Assembly (NCBI RefSeq): GCF_013778325.1
Contig: NZ_JACEIB010000027.1
Coordinates: 248,001-312,000, forward strand
DNA length: 64,000 nucleotides
Reading direction: 5' to 3'
Source: Sphingomonas chungangi
GTDB lineage: Bacteria > Pseudomonadota > Alphaproteobacteria > Sphingomonadales > Sphingomonadaceae
The notes beneath the pieces are model-generated. The model was not told the DNA's origin, ran no database searches, and saw only the letters and a list, made by a program, of their open reading frames with translations. How positions within the stretch are numbered: the first letter of the stretch is position 1; each line of letters begins with the position of its first letter. Positions 27,028 to 36,004 of the stretch are shown here, piece after piece. The position numbers were made by a program, and so were the translations under genes.

Positions 27028-27558
27028 ATGACCGAGACCTCCGGCAGCGACGAGACCCAGGCCACCACTCGCCAGGCGATCCGAGACGGCATCGACGACG
27101 CCTATGCCAAGGCCAGCAAGGCAGCCCACACCGCCGTCGAACGCACCAAGGACGGGCTCGATCAGGCGAAAGGCAAAGTGAACGACGCTTATGCCTCGGG
27201 GCGCGAAAGGGCCTCCGAAGCCTATGCTTCCGCGCGCGGCAAAGCCGCCAACGGGTTCGAGAACAATCCGCTGGCCGCGCTGCTCGGCGGTATCGCGATC
27301 GGCGCCGTCGTCGGCGCCCTGCTGCCCCGTACCGAGCGCGAGGCCAAGGCGCTGGGCGCAGTCGGCGAGAAGGTGCGCGGCGCCGCAAGCGAGGCGATCG
27401 AGGCCGCCAAGGGCGCCGGTCGCGACAAGCTCGACGAGCTGGGCCTCAGCAAGGAACATGCGCGCGAGACGATGAAGTCGTTGCTCGACGGCGCCATCGC
27501 TGCCGCAGGGTCGGGCGCCACCGCCGCGATCGAAAGCGCCAGGAAGAAGTCGGCCTGA
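27028..27558 (+). CDS. Ala-rich helical membrane-associated protein
   Basis: 176 residues. Heptad-like segments rich in Ala, Lys and Asp (DGIDDAYAKASKAAHTAVER; GLDQAKGKVNDAYASGRERA) resemble ElaB/YqjD and LEA-like proteins. One short hydrophobic stretch with a glycine zipper (NPLAALLGGIAIGAVVGALL) may span or dip into the membrane. It follows the DUF3618 gene by 12 bases and is likely its operon partner. No catalytic motif is seen. A role in membrane protection in stationary phase is an inference. Confidence 0.72.
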   Translation: MTETSGSDETQATTRQAIRDGIDDAYAKASKAAHTAVERTKDGLDQAKGKVNDAYASGRERASEAYASARGKAANGFENNPLAALLGGIAIGAVVGALLPRTEREAKALGAVGEKVRGAASEAIEAAKGAGRDKLDELGLSKEHARETMKSLLDGAIAAAGSGATAAIESARKKSA

Positions 27559-27657
27559 ACCAACTGGCACAGGCTGCGTTCATATCGGCCGGGCCATAGC
27601 ACGGCCTATCCATTTCCCGGCGGCGATTCCGCCGGGCGACGTTCCACGGAGTATTGC

Positions 27658-28260
27658 ATGTCCCGTTTCCGTCTGATGTTCGGTGCCGTACTGCTGGGGG
27701 CCTCCGGCCTCACCGCAACGCTCGTCGCGGCGCCGGCCGCCGCCGCGAACGTCGACAACAGCGACCCCTCGCGCTTCATCTCGACGCTGTCGGGCTCGGC
27801 TTTCAGCGTGCTGCACACAGGCAGCCAATCGGCCGCAAAGGCGCAGTTCCGCTCGCTGCTCGGCCAGTATTTCGCGGTCGACCAGATCGGCGACAAGCTG
27901 ATCGCGCGCTGGAAGCCGCAGATCACGCCTGCCCAATATTCGGCCTACAAGGCGGCACTGCCGGGCTTCATCATCAACACCTATGCGGACCGGCTGTTCG
28001 ATTACGCCAACGCACAGGTGAAGGTCGTCCGTTCGGTGCCGCGCGGCGACGGCGCGGCGGTGGTAAGCCAGGTGATCCAGCCGGGCCAGGCGCCGATCAA
28101 CGCGATCTGGACGGTGCAGCGCATCGGCGGTGGCTATAAGGTCTCGAACCTCACTGTCTCCGGCATCAATCTCGTACTGACCCAGACGGCGGACTTCGAT
28201 GCGTATGTGCAGAAGAACGGCTTCGACAAGCTCGTGACCTTCATGAAGTCCCGCGGCTAA
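27658..28260 (+). CDS. MlaC-like phospholipid-binding periplasmic protein
   Basis: 200 residues with a signal peptide (MSRFRLMFGAVLLGASGLTA, cut after about Ala 29). The mature part follows the MlaC/Ttg2 fold: FRSLLGQYFAVDQIGDKLIA, then ADRLFDYANAQVKVVRSVP, VSQVIQPGQAPINAIWTVQR and YKVSNLTVSGINLVLTQTAD. MlaC shuttles phospholipids between outer and inner membrane for the MlaFEDB transporter. The other mla genes are not adjacent, so the partner is elsewhere or this is a paralogue. An 9-bp hairpin follows the stop. Confidence 0.85.
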   Translation: MSRFRLMFGAVLLGASGLTATLVAAPAAAANVDNSDPSRFISTLSGSAFSVLHTGSQSAAKAQFRSLLGQYFAVDQIGDKLIARWKPQITPAQYSAYKAALPGFIINTYADRLFDYANAQVKVVRSVPRGDGAAVVSQVIQPGQAPINAIWTVQRIGGGYKVSNLTVSGINLVLTQTADFDAYVQKNGFDKLVTFMKSRG

Positions 28261-28271
28261 GAGCCCTTTGC

Positions 28272-28295
28272 AGAATGCGAGAAAGATCGCATTCT
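28272..28295 (+). terminator. Hairpin behind the mlaC-like gene
   Basis: Arms agaatgcga and tcgcattct (9 bp, perfect) around a GAAAGA loop, 12 bases after the stop codon. Only a short pyrimidine run follows, so it may be a weak or Rho-assisted terminator. Confidence 0.55.
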
Positions 28296-28415
28296 CCTTC
28301 GGTGTCGGCCCGGCACCGCCTCACCGGCGATGTCAGCGTTGTCGCGTCGCCTCTTGTGCGATGCGACAACGCCCGCTAGGCGGCTGCCGCATAACCTCCA
28401 GCGGCAGGTGCAATC

Positions 28416-28631
28416 ATGAGCAAGCTCCATCTTGTTTTCGGCGGTCGCGTGACCGATCCGCAGGGCCTCGATTTCGAGGATCTGAAAGCGATCGACTTCG
28501 TCGGCGTCTATCCCGATTTCGCGTCCGCCAAGGACGCGTGGCGCTCAGCCTCGCAGAAGTCGATCGACGATGCCGAGATGAAATATGTCGTGGTGCACCT
28601 GCACCGCCTGCTGGAAGAGCAGGATCTCTAA
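28416..28631 (+). CDS. DUF4170 family protein
   Basis: 71 residues: MSKLHLVFGGRVTDPQGLDF, VGVYPDFASAKDAWRSASQK, then DDAEMKYVVVHLHRLLEEQ. This is the DUF4170 pattern, a small conserved alphaproteobacterial protein of unknown function. It stands alone after about 155 bases of intergenic DNA, which must contain its promoter. Composition and length are normal. Confidence 0.88.
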   Translation: MSKLHLVFGGRVTDPQGLDFEDLKAIDFVGVYPDFASAKDAWRSASQKSIDDAEMKYVVVHLHRLLEEQDL

Positions 28632-28727
28632 GCCTTTCGGCCGTCCAGGCCGAGTCTGTCGAAGCCCAGTCCTTCGCGGAGCTAATAAGAAAGGCATCCC
28701 TAGCTCAGGGCGATCGGCTTTCCCGGA

Positions 28728-29369
28728 TTAGGCGTCGCGATAGCGGAACAGAAGCAGCGGCCGGGCGAGCGCGAGCCCGGTCAGGAAGCCGCCGACGTGC
28801 GCGGGTGCCGCGATCAGCGCGCCTTCCGGCATGCCGGGCACATCGGCCGAAGCGTAGTCCAGCAGGATCTGGATCCCGATCCAGGCGATAGCCAGCCATA
28901 GAATTTGCAGGAACTGGCCTGTAAAGGGGCCCCACCCTTCCGCCCGACGCCGGCTGTAGAGCAGCGAATAGGCGCCGATCAGCGCCGATCCCGCCCCGCT
29001 CGCGCCGACCATCGGAATTCCGGAGTGCGGCGCGACCGCATATTGTGCGGCACAAGCGACGTAGGCGCCCACGACATAGGCGATGATTACGCCACCCGGC
29101 CCGATCGACGCCTCGACCAGCCGACCACAGAAGACGATCATCAGCAGGTTGAAGCCGACGTGCCAGATGCCGGCATGGACCAGCGTGGCGCTGAGCGGCG
29201 TCAGCCACACTGGCGCTGCGCCCTCGATCTGCAGTCCGCCGATGCGCGCGGGGATGAAGCCGGCGAGCATTGCGATGCGATCGGTCTGCCCCGCCAGCAC
29301 GGCCGCCACCCAGGCGAGCGCGGTGACGGCGGCGATCGCGATCGTCGCGCGGGCGGGTGGCAGGCGCAT
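28728..29369 (-). CDS. Rhomboid family intramembrane serine protease
   Basis: 213 residues from the ATG at 29369, with six membrane helices. The catalytic serine is in the GxSG motif of GIPMVGASGAGSALIGAYS, and the catalytic His in APAHVGGFLTGLAL. The helix-2 motif (HAGIWHVGFNLLMIVFCG) has the expected His and Asn of the oxyanion region. The dyad is complete, so it should be an active protease cleaving transmembrane substrates; the substrate is unknown. A palindromic repeat lies between it and greA. Confidence 0.92.
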   Translation of the reverse strand: MRLPPARATIAIAAVTALAWVAAVLAGQTDRIAMLAGFIPARIGGLQIEGAAPVWLTPLSATLVHAGIWHVGFNLLMIVFCGRLVEASIGPGGVIIAYVVGAYVACAAQYAVAPHSGIPMVGASGAGSALIGAYSLLYSRRRAEGWGPFTGQFLQILWLAIAWIGIQILLDYASADVPGMPEGALIAAPAHVGGFLTGLALARPLLLFRYRDA

Positions 29370-29378
29370 CAGAACACC

Positions 29379-29452
29379 GTCATTGCAAAGAGCGAAGCAG
29401 CGAAGCAATCCACGCCGGCGTTGCCGCCTTGGATCGCTTCGCTCGCAATGAC
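29379..29452. repeat. Dispersed palindromic repeat (family B)
   Basis: An inverted repeat with arms of the type gtcattgc...gcgaagcaatcca and ggatcgcttcgctcgcaatgac. It differs in sequence from the TTCGTCCTGAGC family. Only one copy is in this window. It lies in the 100 bases between the rhomboid gene and greA and may also act as a transcriptional boundary. Confidence 0.65.
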
Positions 29453-29472
29453 GATCTTCATGTGGCGAAAGC

Positions 29473-29952
29473 TCAGATGAACTCGATCTTGTCGACCGCG
29501 TAATAGCGGTCGCCCGACGGCACCGTCACCTCGACGTCGTCGCCGATCCTGCGGCCAATCAGCGCGCGGCCCAGCGGCGAATTGTACGAGATCATGCCCT
29601 TCTTGGCGTCGGCCTCGATCTGGCCGACGATCTGGTACTTCACCGGCTTGTCGTCCTCATCGAGCAGCGTGACGGTGGCGCCGAACACCACTTTGTCGCC
29701 GGAAAGCTCGGTCGGGTCGATCACGACCGCGCGGCTCATCCGGTCCTCGTAATCGGCGATGGTCGCCTCGATCTGGCCCTGACGCTCCTTGGCGGCGTGA
29801 TATTCGGCATTCTCCGAAAGGTCACCGTGCGCGCGCGCTTCCTCGATCGCATCGATCACCTCGGGGCGCTCGATCGTTTTCAGGCGCACCAGCTCCTTGG
29901 AGATAAGCTCGTAGCCCTCCTTGAGCATCGGCATCTTCTCGACGGTCGCCAT
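29473..29952 (-). CDS. greA: Transcription elongation factor GreA
   Basis: 159 residues from the ATG at 29952. The N-terminal coiled coil ([40 protein letters not shown]) carries the acidic tip DLSENAEY that enters the RNA polymerase secondary channel, and the C-terminal FKBP-like domain includes [19 protein letters not shown]. GreA stimulates cleavage of backtracked RNA. It lies downstream of carB on the same strand, the order carA-carB-greA being usual in alphaproteobacteria. Confidence 0.97.
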   Translation of the reverse strand: MATVEKMPMLKEGYELISKELVRLKTIERPEVIDAIEEARAHGDLSENAEYHAAKERQGQIEATIADYEDRMSRAVVIDPTELSGDKVVFGATVTLLDEDDKPVKYQIVGQIEADAKKGMISYNSPLGRALIGRRIGDDVEVTVPSGDRYYAVDKIEFI

Positions 29953-30036
29953 CCTACCCACTGCCTTTCGTCGTCAATATCAACCGCTTCCGGCCCCTCC
30001 CTATGGGCCGTTCCTAGTCTTGTGATGATCGGGAGA

Positions 30037-33000
30037 TCAAAGCGGCAGCGGAGTATAGTAGGATTGGAGCGGCCGCACTTCAAGCGGCCTGTCCCGCAAC
30101 GCAGCGATTGCACGCGCCGCAGCCACGCTGGCGGCGGCAGTTGTGAAATACGGAATCTTGCCCGCCACCGCCGAAACGCGGATCGCGCGGCTGTCGAGCA
30201 GCGACTGCCAGCCTTCCGTCGTGTTGAAAATCAGGTCGATCCCGCCGTCCTTGATCATGTCGACGATGTGCGGACGCCCCTGCGCCACCTTGTTGACCTT
30301 CTCGACCGCGATATCGTTCTGCGCGAGATAGTCCGCCGTGCCGCCGGTCGCGACGATGGCGAAGCCGATGTCGGCCAGCGCCTTGGCGCCGGGCAGGATA
30401 TGCGCCTTGTCGCCGTCCTTCACCGAAACGAAGACCCGGCCGCCGGTCGGCAGGACAACGCCGCCGCCAAGCTGCGACTTCAGGAACGCCGCTTCGAAAT
30501 TGGTATCGATTCCCATGACTTCGCCGGTGGACTTCATCTCCGGCGAGAGGACCGGATCGACCCCCGGGAAGCGCGCCCAGGGGAACACGGCTTCCTTGAT
30601 CGCGATATGCTCGGGCTTGCGCTCGATGCTAGGGAAGGTGGCGAGCTTCTCGCCCGCCATCACTCGCGCCGCGATCTTGGCGACCGGCACGCCGATCGCC
30701 TTCGCCACGAACGGCACGGTGCGGCTGGCGCGCGGATTGACCTCGATCAGATAGACCTCGCCATCCTTCACCGCGAACTGGATGTTCATCAGGCCCTTGA
30801 CCATCAGCGCGCGGGCGAGCGCATCCGCCTGCTTCTTGATCTCGACGATGATCGCGTCGGAGAGACTGTAGGGCGGCAAGGTGCAGGCGCTGTCGCCCGA
30901 ATGGACGCCCGCCTCCTCGATATGCTGCATCACGCCCGCGACCACCACGTCGGTGCCGTCGGCGATGGCATCGACGTCCACCTCGATCGCATCGCGCAGA
31001 TACTGGTCAATCAGAACCGGCGAGTCGCCAGACACTTGTACGGCGGTCTGGATGTAGTTTTCCAGCTGCTCCTGGCTGTCGACGATCTCCATCGCCCGGC
31101 CGCCGAGCACGTAGCTCGGCCGCATCAGCACCGGGTAGCCGACCCGCTCGGCGACCGCGATCGCCTCTTCCCGCGAGCGCGCGATGCCGTTGCGCGGCTG
31201 CTTGAGGCCGAGGCGCGTCACCAGCGCGGCGAAACGCTCGCGGTCCTCCGCCAGATCGATCGCGTCGGGCGAGGTGCCGAGGATCGGGATGCCCGCCGCC
31301 TCCAGCTCCGCCGCCAGCTTGAGCGGGGTCTGCCCGCCGAACTGGACGATCACGCCGTGCAGCGTGCCGTTCGACATCTCGACATGCAGGATCTCCAGCA
31401 CGTCCTCGACGGTCAGCGGCTCGAAATAGAGGCGGTCGGACGTGTCATAGTCGGTGCTCACCGTCTCCGGGTTGCAGTTGACCATGATCGTCTCGTAGCC
31501 GGCATCGGCCAGCGCGAAGCAGGCGTGGCAGCAGCAATAATCGAATTCGATGCCCTGCCCGATCCGATTGGGCCCGCCGCCCAAGATCACCACCTTCTTC
31601 CGGTCGCTCGGCATCGCCTCGTTCTCGGGCTCGCCGAAGACGGGCGCCTCGTAGGTCGAGTACATGTAGGGCGTCTTGGCCTCGAACTCGGCCGCGCAGG
31701 TATCGATGCGCTTAAAGACCGGGCGCACGCCGAGCTTATGACGCAGCGCGCGCACCTCGGCCTCGGTGACGCCGCCGGTCATCGCCTTCAGCGTGTCGTG
31801 AATCAGGCCGGAACCGCGCGCCTGCATCCGCTCGGTGCCGGGGCGCAGGTTCGCGCTCTCCAGCGCCAGCCAGGCGAGGCGGCGATCGGAAAAGCCCATC
31901 GCCTTCAGGCGGCGCATGCCCGCAGCGTCACGGGGAAGCCCGCCCGCGCGCACTTCCTCCTCGGCGAGCACGATCTCGCGGATGCGCTCGAGGAACCACG
32001 GATCGTATTTGGCGATGGCGTGGATCTCATCGACGGTGAAGCCTTCCCGCAGCGCCTGCGCCGCATAGAGCAGCCGGTCCGGCGTCGGCCGCGCCAGCGC
32101 CGCCTCGATCTCCGATCGCGGGCGCCCGGCGAGGTGCTGGGCCGGGTTGAAGCCGCACAGCCCCGTCTCCAGCCCGCGCAGCGCCTTCTGCAGCGACTCA
32201 TGGATATTCCGCCCGATCGCCATGACTTCGCCGACGCTCTTCATCGCCGTTGTGAGCGTGTCGTCCGAACCCTTGAACTTCTCGAAGGCGAAGCGCGGGA
32301 TCTTGGTGACGACATAATCGATCGTCGGCTCGAAGCTCGCCGGCGTCGCCCCGGTGATGTCGTTCATGATCTCGTCGAGCGTGTAGCCCACCGCCAGCTT
32401 GGCGGCGACCTTGGCGATCGGGAAGCCGGTCGCCTTCGACGCCAGCGCCGAGGAGCGCGAGACGCGCGGGTTCATCTCGATCACGATCAGGCGGCCGTCC
32501 TTCGGATTGACCGCGAACTGGACGTTCGATCCGCCCGTCTCGACGCCGATCTCGCGCAGCACCGCGATGCTGGCGTTGCGCATGATCTGATATTCCTTGT
32601 CGGTCAGCGTCAGCGCCGGCGCGACGGTGATGGAATCGCCCGTATGGACGCCCATCGGATCGACATTCTCGATCGAGCAGATGATGATGCAATTGTCGTT
32701 CTTGTCCCGAACGACCTCCATCTCATATTCCTTCCAACCGAGGAGGGACTCCTCGATCAGCACCTCGGTGGTGGGCGACGCATCGAGGCCGGTGCCGACG
32801 ATGCGGACGAACTCCTCCTTGTTGTAGGCGACGCCGCCGCCGGTGCCGCCCAGCGTGAAGGACGGGCGGATGATCGCCGGCAGGCCGACCGTCTCCAGCG
32901 CCGCCATCGCCTCGTCCATCGTGTGCGCCACGCCCGAGCGCGCGCTTTCGAGGCCGATCTTGTCCATCGCGGCGCGGAACTTCTGCCGGTCCTCCGCCTT

Positions 33001-33372
33001 GTCGATCGCCTCGGCATCGGCGCCGATCATGGTGACGCCGAACTTCTCCAGCGTGCCGTCGTTGAACAGCGCCAGCGCGGTGTTGAGCGCGGTCTGCCCG
33101 CCCATCGTGGGGAGCACCGCATCCGGCCGCTCCTTCTCGATGATCTTGGCGACGATCGCCGGGGTGATCGGCTCGACATAGGTGGCGTCGGCGAATTCGG
33201 GATCGGTCATGATCGTCGCCGGGTTCGAATTGACCAGGACGATGCGATAGCCCTCTTCCTTGAGCGCCTTGATCGCCTGCGTGCCCGAATAATCGAACTC
33301 GCACGCCTGCCCGATGACGATCGGCCCCGCGCCGATGACCAGGATGGAGGAGATGTCGGTGCGTTTGGGCAT
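30037..33372 (-). CDS. carB: Carbamoyl-phosphate synthase large subunit
   Basis: 1,111 residues with two homologous ATP-grasp halves: the N-terminal carboxyphosphate half begins [20 protein letters not shown] and contains [17 protein letters not shown]; the C-terminal carbamate half includes [20 protein letters not shown] and [22 protein letters not shown]-terminal MGS-like allosteric domain follows (about residues 960-1090). With CarA it makes carbamoyl phosphate for arginine and pyrimidines. It starts 4 bases beyond the stop of an unrelated small gene that separates it from carA. Confidence 0.98.
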   Translation of the reverse strand: MPKRTDISSILVIGAGPIVIGQACEFDYSGTQAIKALKEEGYRIVLVNSNPATIMTDPEFADATYVEPITPAIVAKIIEKERPDAVLPTMGGQTALNTALALFNDGTLEKFGVTMIGADAEAIDKAEDRQKFRAAMDKIGLESARSGVAHTMDEAMAALETVGLPAIIRPSFTLGGTGGGVAYNKEEFVRIVGTGLDASPTTEVLIEESLLGWKEYEMEVVRDKNDNCIIICSIENVDPMGVHTGDSITVAPALTLTDKEYQIMRNASIAVLREIGVETGGSNVQFAVNPKDGRLIVIEMNPRVSRSSALASKATGFPIAKVAAKLAVGYTLDEIMNDITGATPASFEPTIDYVVTKIPRFAFEKFKGSDDTLTTAMKSVGEVMAIGRNIHESLQKALRGLETGLCGFNPAQHLAGRPRSEIEAALARPTPDRLLYAAQALREGFTVDEIHAIAKYDPWFLERIREIVLAEEEVRAGGLPRDAAGMRRLKAMGFSDRRLAWLALESANLRPGTERMQARGSGLIHDTLKAMTGGVTEAEVRALRHKLGVRPVFKRIDTCAAEFEAKTPYMYSTYEAPVFGEPENEAMPSDRKKVVILGGGPNRIGQGIEFDYCCCHACFALADAGYETIMVNCNPETVSTDYDTSDRLYFEPLTVEDVLEILHVEMSNGTLHGVIVQFGGQTPLKLAAELEAAGIPILGTSPDAIDLAEDRERFAALVTRLGLKQPRNGIARSREEAIAVAERVGYPVLMRPSYVLGGRAMEIVDSQEQLENYIQTAVQVSGDSPVLIDQYLRDAIEVDVDAIADGTDVVVAGVMQHIEEAGVHSGDSACTLPPYSLSDAIIVEIKKQADALARALMVKGLMNIQFAVKDGEVYLIEVNPRASRTVPFVAKAIGVPVAKIAARVMAGEKLATFPSIERKPEHIAIKEAVFPWARFPGVDPVLSPEMKSTGEVMGIDTNFEAAFLKSQLGGGVVLPTGGRVFVSVKDGDKAHILPGAKALADIGFAIVATGGTADYLAQNDIAVEKVNKVAQGRPHIVDMIKDGGIDLIFNTTEGWQSLLDSRAIRVSAVAGKIPYFTTAAASVAAARAIAALRDRPLEVRPLQSYYTPLPL

Positions 33373-33375
33373 CGT

Positions 33376-33798
33376 TCAGTAGCTTTCGTAGGGCGGGACC
33401 GACTGCGCGACGATGCGAACCGATCCACAATTCTTAGCGACCGCTTCCACGTTTTGCGGAGCGAAATGATGACGAATGACCAGCGTATTGTTGTCGGCCC
33501 AAGAGAGCTTCACATCAGCCTCGCCGTTCCCCCAGAAAGCCCGACAACTCATCAGCGGCTCGTCGCCGCCATTCCATGTGTGCTTCACGAAAACTAAGCG
33601 CGAGAAATCGCTCAATGCGCCTGCATCATCGAATTGCACACGAGCTTCATGCCATCCGTCGGGTGACTTCGCTCGCTGATAGATCGTCCGTTGGGACCAC
33701 CCAGAGAAAAGCATCGTCATGGCGACTAGGAAACCAACAATGAGAAGAATGAGAGCAATCAGTAGGCCGATAATGATCCGCCTCGGATTCGCGCTCAT
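33376..33798 (-). CDS. Membrane-anchored orphan protein between carA and carB
   Basis: 140 residues from the ATG at 33798; a TTG two codons upstream is possible. One N-terminal membrane helix (RIIIGLLIALILLIVGFLVA) is followed by a soluble domain of about 105 residues with two Cys (PLMSCRAFWGNG; VAKNCGSVRIVA) and a beta pattern (DGWHEARVQFDDAGALSDF). No family is recognised. GC content is about 53 % by sampled counts, well below the flanking car genes. The start lies 2 bases past the carA stop and the stop 4 bases before carB, so it is co-transcribed with both. Confidence 0.75.
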   Translation of the reverse strand: MSANPRRIIIGLLIALILLIVGFLVAMTMLFSGWSQRTIYQRAKSPDGWHEARVQFDDAGALSDFSRLVFVKHTWNGGDEPLMSCRAFWGNGEADVKLSWADNNTLVIRHHFAPQNVEAVAKNCGSVRIVAQSVPPYESY

Positions 33799-33800
33799 GC

Positions 33801-34973
33801 TCAACGAAGCGCGCCCACGAACTGCTCGAACAGATAATGGCTGTCCTGTGGGCCGGGGCTGGCTTCGGGGTGGTACTGGACGGAGAAGGCCGGCTTGTCG
33901 GTGAGGCGCAGGCCCGCGAGGCTGCCGTCGAACAGCGAGACGTGCGTCGCCTCGGCATTGGCGGGGAGCGTGTCGGCGTCCACTGCGAAGCCGTGGTTCA
34001 TGCTGGTGATCTCGACGCGGCCCGCGCCCTCGACCGATCCGACGCGCTTCACCGGATGGTTCGCGCCGCGATGGCCCTGGTGCATCTTATAGGTCTTCGC
34101 GCCCACCGCCAGCCCCAGCATCTGGTGGCCGAGGCAGATGCCGAAGATCGGCTTGCCCACCTCCAGCAACTGCTTGATCACCGGCACCGCATACTCGCCG
34201 GTCGCGGCGGGATCGCCGGGGCCGTTGGAGAGGAACACGCCGTCGGGCTCGTGGCGCATCACGTCCTCGAAGCTGGCGGTCGCCGGCACCACCGTCACCC
34301 GCGCGCCGGCGGCGACGAGGTTGCGCAGGATGTTGCGCTTGAGCCCGTAATCGATCGCGACGACGTGGGGGGCGTCGGCCTTCGCCTCGTCCGCCTTGTA
34401 GCCCTCGCCCAGCGTCCACAGGCCGTCACCCCACTGGTAGCTCTGGAGCGCGGAGACGTCCTTCGCCAGATCCATTCCCTCCAGCCCCGGCCAGGCCTTG
34501 GCCTGCTCGATCAGCGCGGGGATGTCGAACTTGCCATCCGGATCGTGCGCGATCACGCCGTTGGGGGCGCCGTTCACGCGGATCGAGCGGGTCAGCGCGC
34601 GGGTGTCGATGCCCGCAAGCCCGATGCGGCCGTTCGCCTTCAGCCACTCGTCGAAACGCTGGGCGGCGCGGAAATTGGAGGGCGCGGTCACGTCCTCGCG
34701 CACCACGCAGCCGAGCGCGTGGGCGTTGGTCGCCTCGATATCCTCGGCGTTGGCGCCGACATTGCCGATGTGCGGGAAGGTGAAGGTGATGATCTGCTTC
34801 TCGAAGGAGGGATCGGTCATCGCCTCCTGATAGCCGGTCATCGCGGTGTGGAAGCAGACCTCGCCCACCGCTGAGCCCACGGCGCCGAAGCCGCGCCCGA
34901 ACAGCACCACGCCGCTCGCCAGAACCAGAACGCCGGTCGCTCCATCGGGGACGCGCGTGTTGGTATCGGCCAT
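33801..34973 (-). CDS. carA: Carbamoyl-phosphate synthase small subunit
   Basis: 390 residues from the ATG at 34973, preceded by GAGGAGAG; the frame extends 24 codons further upstream without similarity. The class I glutamine amidotransferase domain has the catalytic Cys in GICLGHQMLGLAVG and His/Glu in VQYHPEASPGPQDSHY. It supplies ammonia from glutamine to CarB. The operon order is carA, orphan gene, carB. Complete and normal in length. Confidence 0.97.
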   Translation of the reverse strand: MADTNTRVPDGATGVLVLASGVVLFGRGFGAVGSAVGEVCFHTAMTGYQEAMTDPSFEKQIITFTFPHIGNVGANAEDIEATNAHALGCVVREDVTAPSNFRAAQRFDEWLKANGRIGLAGIDTRALTRSIRVNGAPNGVIAHDPDGKFDIPALIEQAKAWPGLEGMDLAKDVSALQSYQWGDGLWTLGEGYKADEAKADAPHVVAIDYGLKRNILRNLVAAGARVTVVPATASFEDVMRHEPDGVFLSNGPGDPAATGEYAVPVIKQLLEVGKPIFGICLGHQMLGLAVGAKTYKMHQGHRGANHPVKRVGSVEGAGRVEITSMNHGFAVDADTLPANAEATHVSLFDGSLAGLRLTDKPAFSVQYHPEASPGPQDSHYLFEQFVGALR

Positions 34974-35105
34974 CGGCTGGCTCTCCTCTTGGGTGACTGG
35001 CGGGTAAACGGCCGGGTACCTAGGGACGCGGTCCCGCCCGGTCAATCTAGTAAGTTCGGGCCGGCTCCGCTATAGCTCCGCCTTTCCGATTTCAGCCGGG
35101 TTCCC

Positions 35106-35561
35106 ATGATCAGAGACGACATCAAGACCGCCCTCGTGACGGCCATGAAGGCCCGCGAGGCCGAGAAAACCGCCGCCATCCGCCTGATCCAGTCGGCGAT
35201 CAAGAACCGCGACATCGAGGCGCGCACCGGCAAGGCGCCCGACGACGACGACGCGCTGGTGGTCGAAGTCCTCAACAAGATGGCCAAGCAGCGCCGCGAA
35301 TCGATCGAGATGTACGAGAAAGGCAACCGCCCGGAACTGGCGGCGGCCGAGGCTGGTGAGCTGGCCGTCATCGAAGGCTTCATGCCCAAGCGCATGTCCG
35401 ACGAGGAGACCGTCGCCGCAATCGACGCGATCAAGGCGGAGATCGGCGCCGAGGGGCTGAAGGACATGGGCAAGGTGATGGCCGAACTGAAAGCGCGGCA
35501 TGCGACCAGCCTCGACATGGCCAAGGCGAGCGGGCTGGTGAAGGCGCGGCTGGCGGGGTGA
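35106..35561 (+). CDS. GatB/YqeY domain-containing protein
   Basis: 151 residues: MIRDDIKTALVTAMKAREAE, KTAAIRLIQSAIKNRDIEAR, and the YqeY-type end LKDMGKVMAELKARHATSLD. The domain is related to the tail of GatB, part of the tRNA-dependent amidotransferase, and is thought to bind tRNA; stand-alone YqeY proteins have no proven role. In alphaproteobacteria it often lies between carA and dnaG, as here. A DUF559 element begins 7 bases after the stop and separates it from dnaG. Confidence 0.9.
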   Translation: MIRDDIKTALVTAMKAREAEKTAAIRLIQSAIKNRDIEARTGKAPDDDDALVVEVLNKMAKQRRESIEMYEKGNRPELAAAEAGELAVIEGFMPKRMSDEETVAAIDAIKAEIGAEGLKDMGKVMAELKARHATSLDMAKASGLVKARLAG

Positions 35562-35567
35562 AGCAGT

Positions 35568-35606
35568 AAAGCCCCTCCCTTTCAAGGGAGGGGTTGGGGT
35601 GGGTGA
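35568..35606. repeat. Left 39-bp inverted repeat of the DUF559 element
   Basis: A perfect inverted copy of 35961-35999. It contains its own palindrome (cccctccctt / aagggagggg, 2-base loop) followed by the guide-like tail ttggggtgggtga. The ATG of the DUF559 gene begins at its last base, so the repeat also supplies the ribosome-binding region. Confidence 0.95.
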
Positions 35607-36004
35607 TGGCGCTTCGGATCAACGCAAGACTCGAGGGACACGCCCGCAAGATGCGGAGCGGACCAACCGAGCCTGAGGCACGGTTGTGGCAATCACTTCG
35701 AGCCTCCCAATTGGGCGGATACAAGTTCAGCCGCCAGATCGTGATCGACAGTGCAATCTGCGATTTCGTCTGCCGGATGAAGGCGCTGATCGTCGAGGTG
35801 GATGGCGATACGCATGTGGCGGAGGCGGATCGGCTGCGTGACGCCCGGTTGGCCAATCTCGGCTACCGCACTCTTCGGTTCACCAATCGCGAGGTGATGG
35901 ATAATCTCGACGGCGTGCTGTTCGTGATCCTCTCCGCGCTCGACGAGCGTGTCGACCGTTTCACCCACCCCAACCCCTCCCTTGAAAGGGAGGGGCTTTC
36001 TTGA
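35606..36004 (+). CDS. DUF559 (Vsr-like) endonuclease-domain protein
   Basis: 132 residues from the ATG at 35606. DUF559 pattern: GPTEPEARLWQSLRASQLGG, YKFSRQIVIDSAICDFVCRM, the active-site-like IVEVDGDTH, and LGYRTLRFTNREVMDN. The domain belongs to the Vsr/PD-(D/E)XK nuclease clan; a single-strand or mismatch nuclease activity is possible but not shown. The last 15 or so residues ([14 protein letters not shown]) are encoded by the right inverted repeat, and the first codon lies at the end of the left one. The stop codon overlaps the TTG start of dnaG. Confidence 0.85.
   Translation: MALRINARLEGHARKMRSGPTEPEARLWQSLRASQLGGYKFSRQIVIDSAICDFVCRMKALIVEVDGDTHVAEADRLRDARLANLGYRTLRFTNREVMDNLDGVLFVILSALDERVDRFTHPNPSLEREGLS
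35961..35999. repeat. Right 39-bp inverted repeat of the DUF559 element
   Basis: The exact reverse complement of 35568-35606. It encodes the C-terminal tail of the DUF559 protein and places aggggc just before the TTG start of dnaG, so it forms the dnaG translation-initiation region. Confidence 0.95.

Larger units (their letters stand above)
35568..35999. mobile_element. 432-bp REPIN-like element carrying a DUF559 gene
   Basis: Two perfect 39-bp inverted repeats, each with an internal hairpin, enclose one complete DUF559 reading frame and nothing else. This is the layout of a REPIN (two inverted REP sequences with a spacer) whose spacer is a gene. No target-site duplication is visible at the outer edges. 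The element lies between the YqeY-domain gene and dnaG; neighbouring sphingomonad genomes usually have these closely linked. Mobility is inferred from the structure. Confidence 0.65.

Noticed and set aside
29797-33597. 1,266-codon plus-strand open frame
   Set aside because: It is antisense to greA and carB, which have full family motifs. The frame is open only because of high GC3 codon use, and its His/Arg/Asp-rich translation is typical of such shadows.
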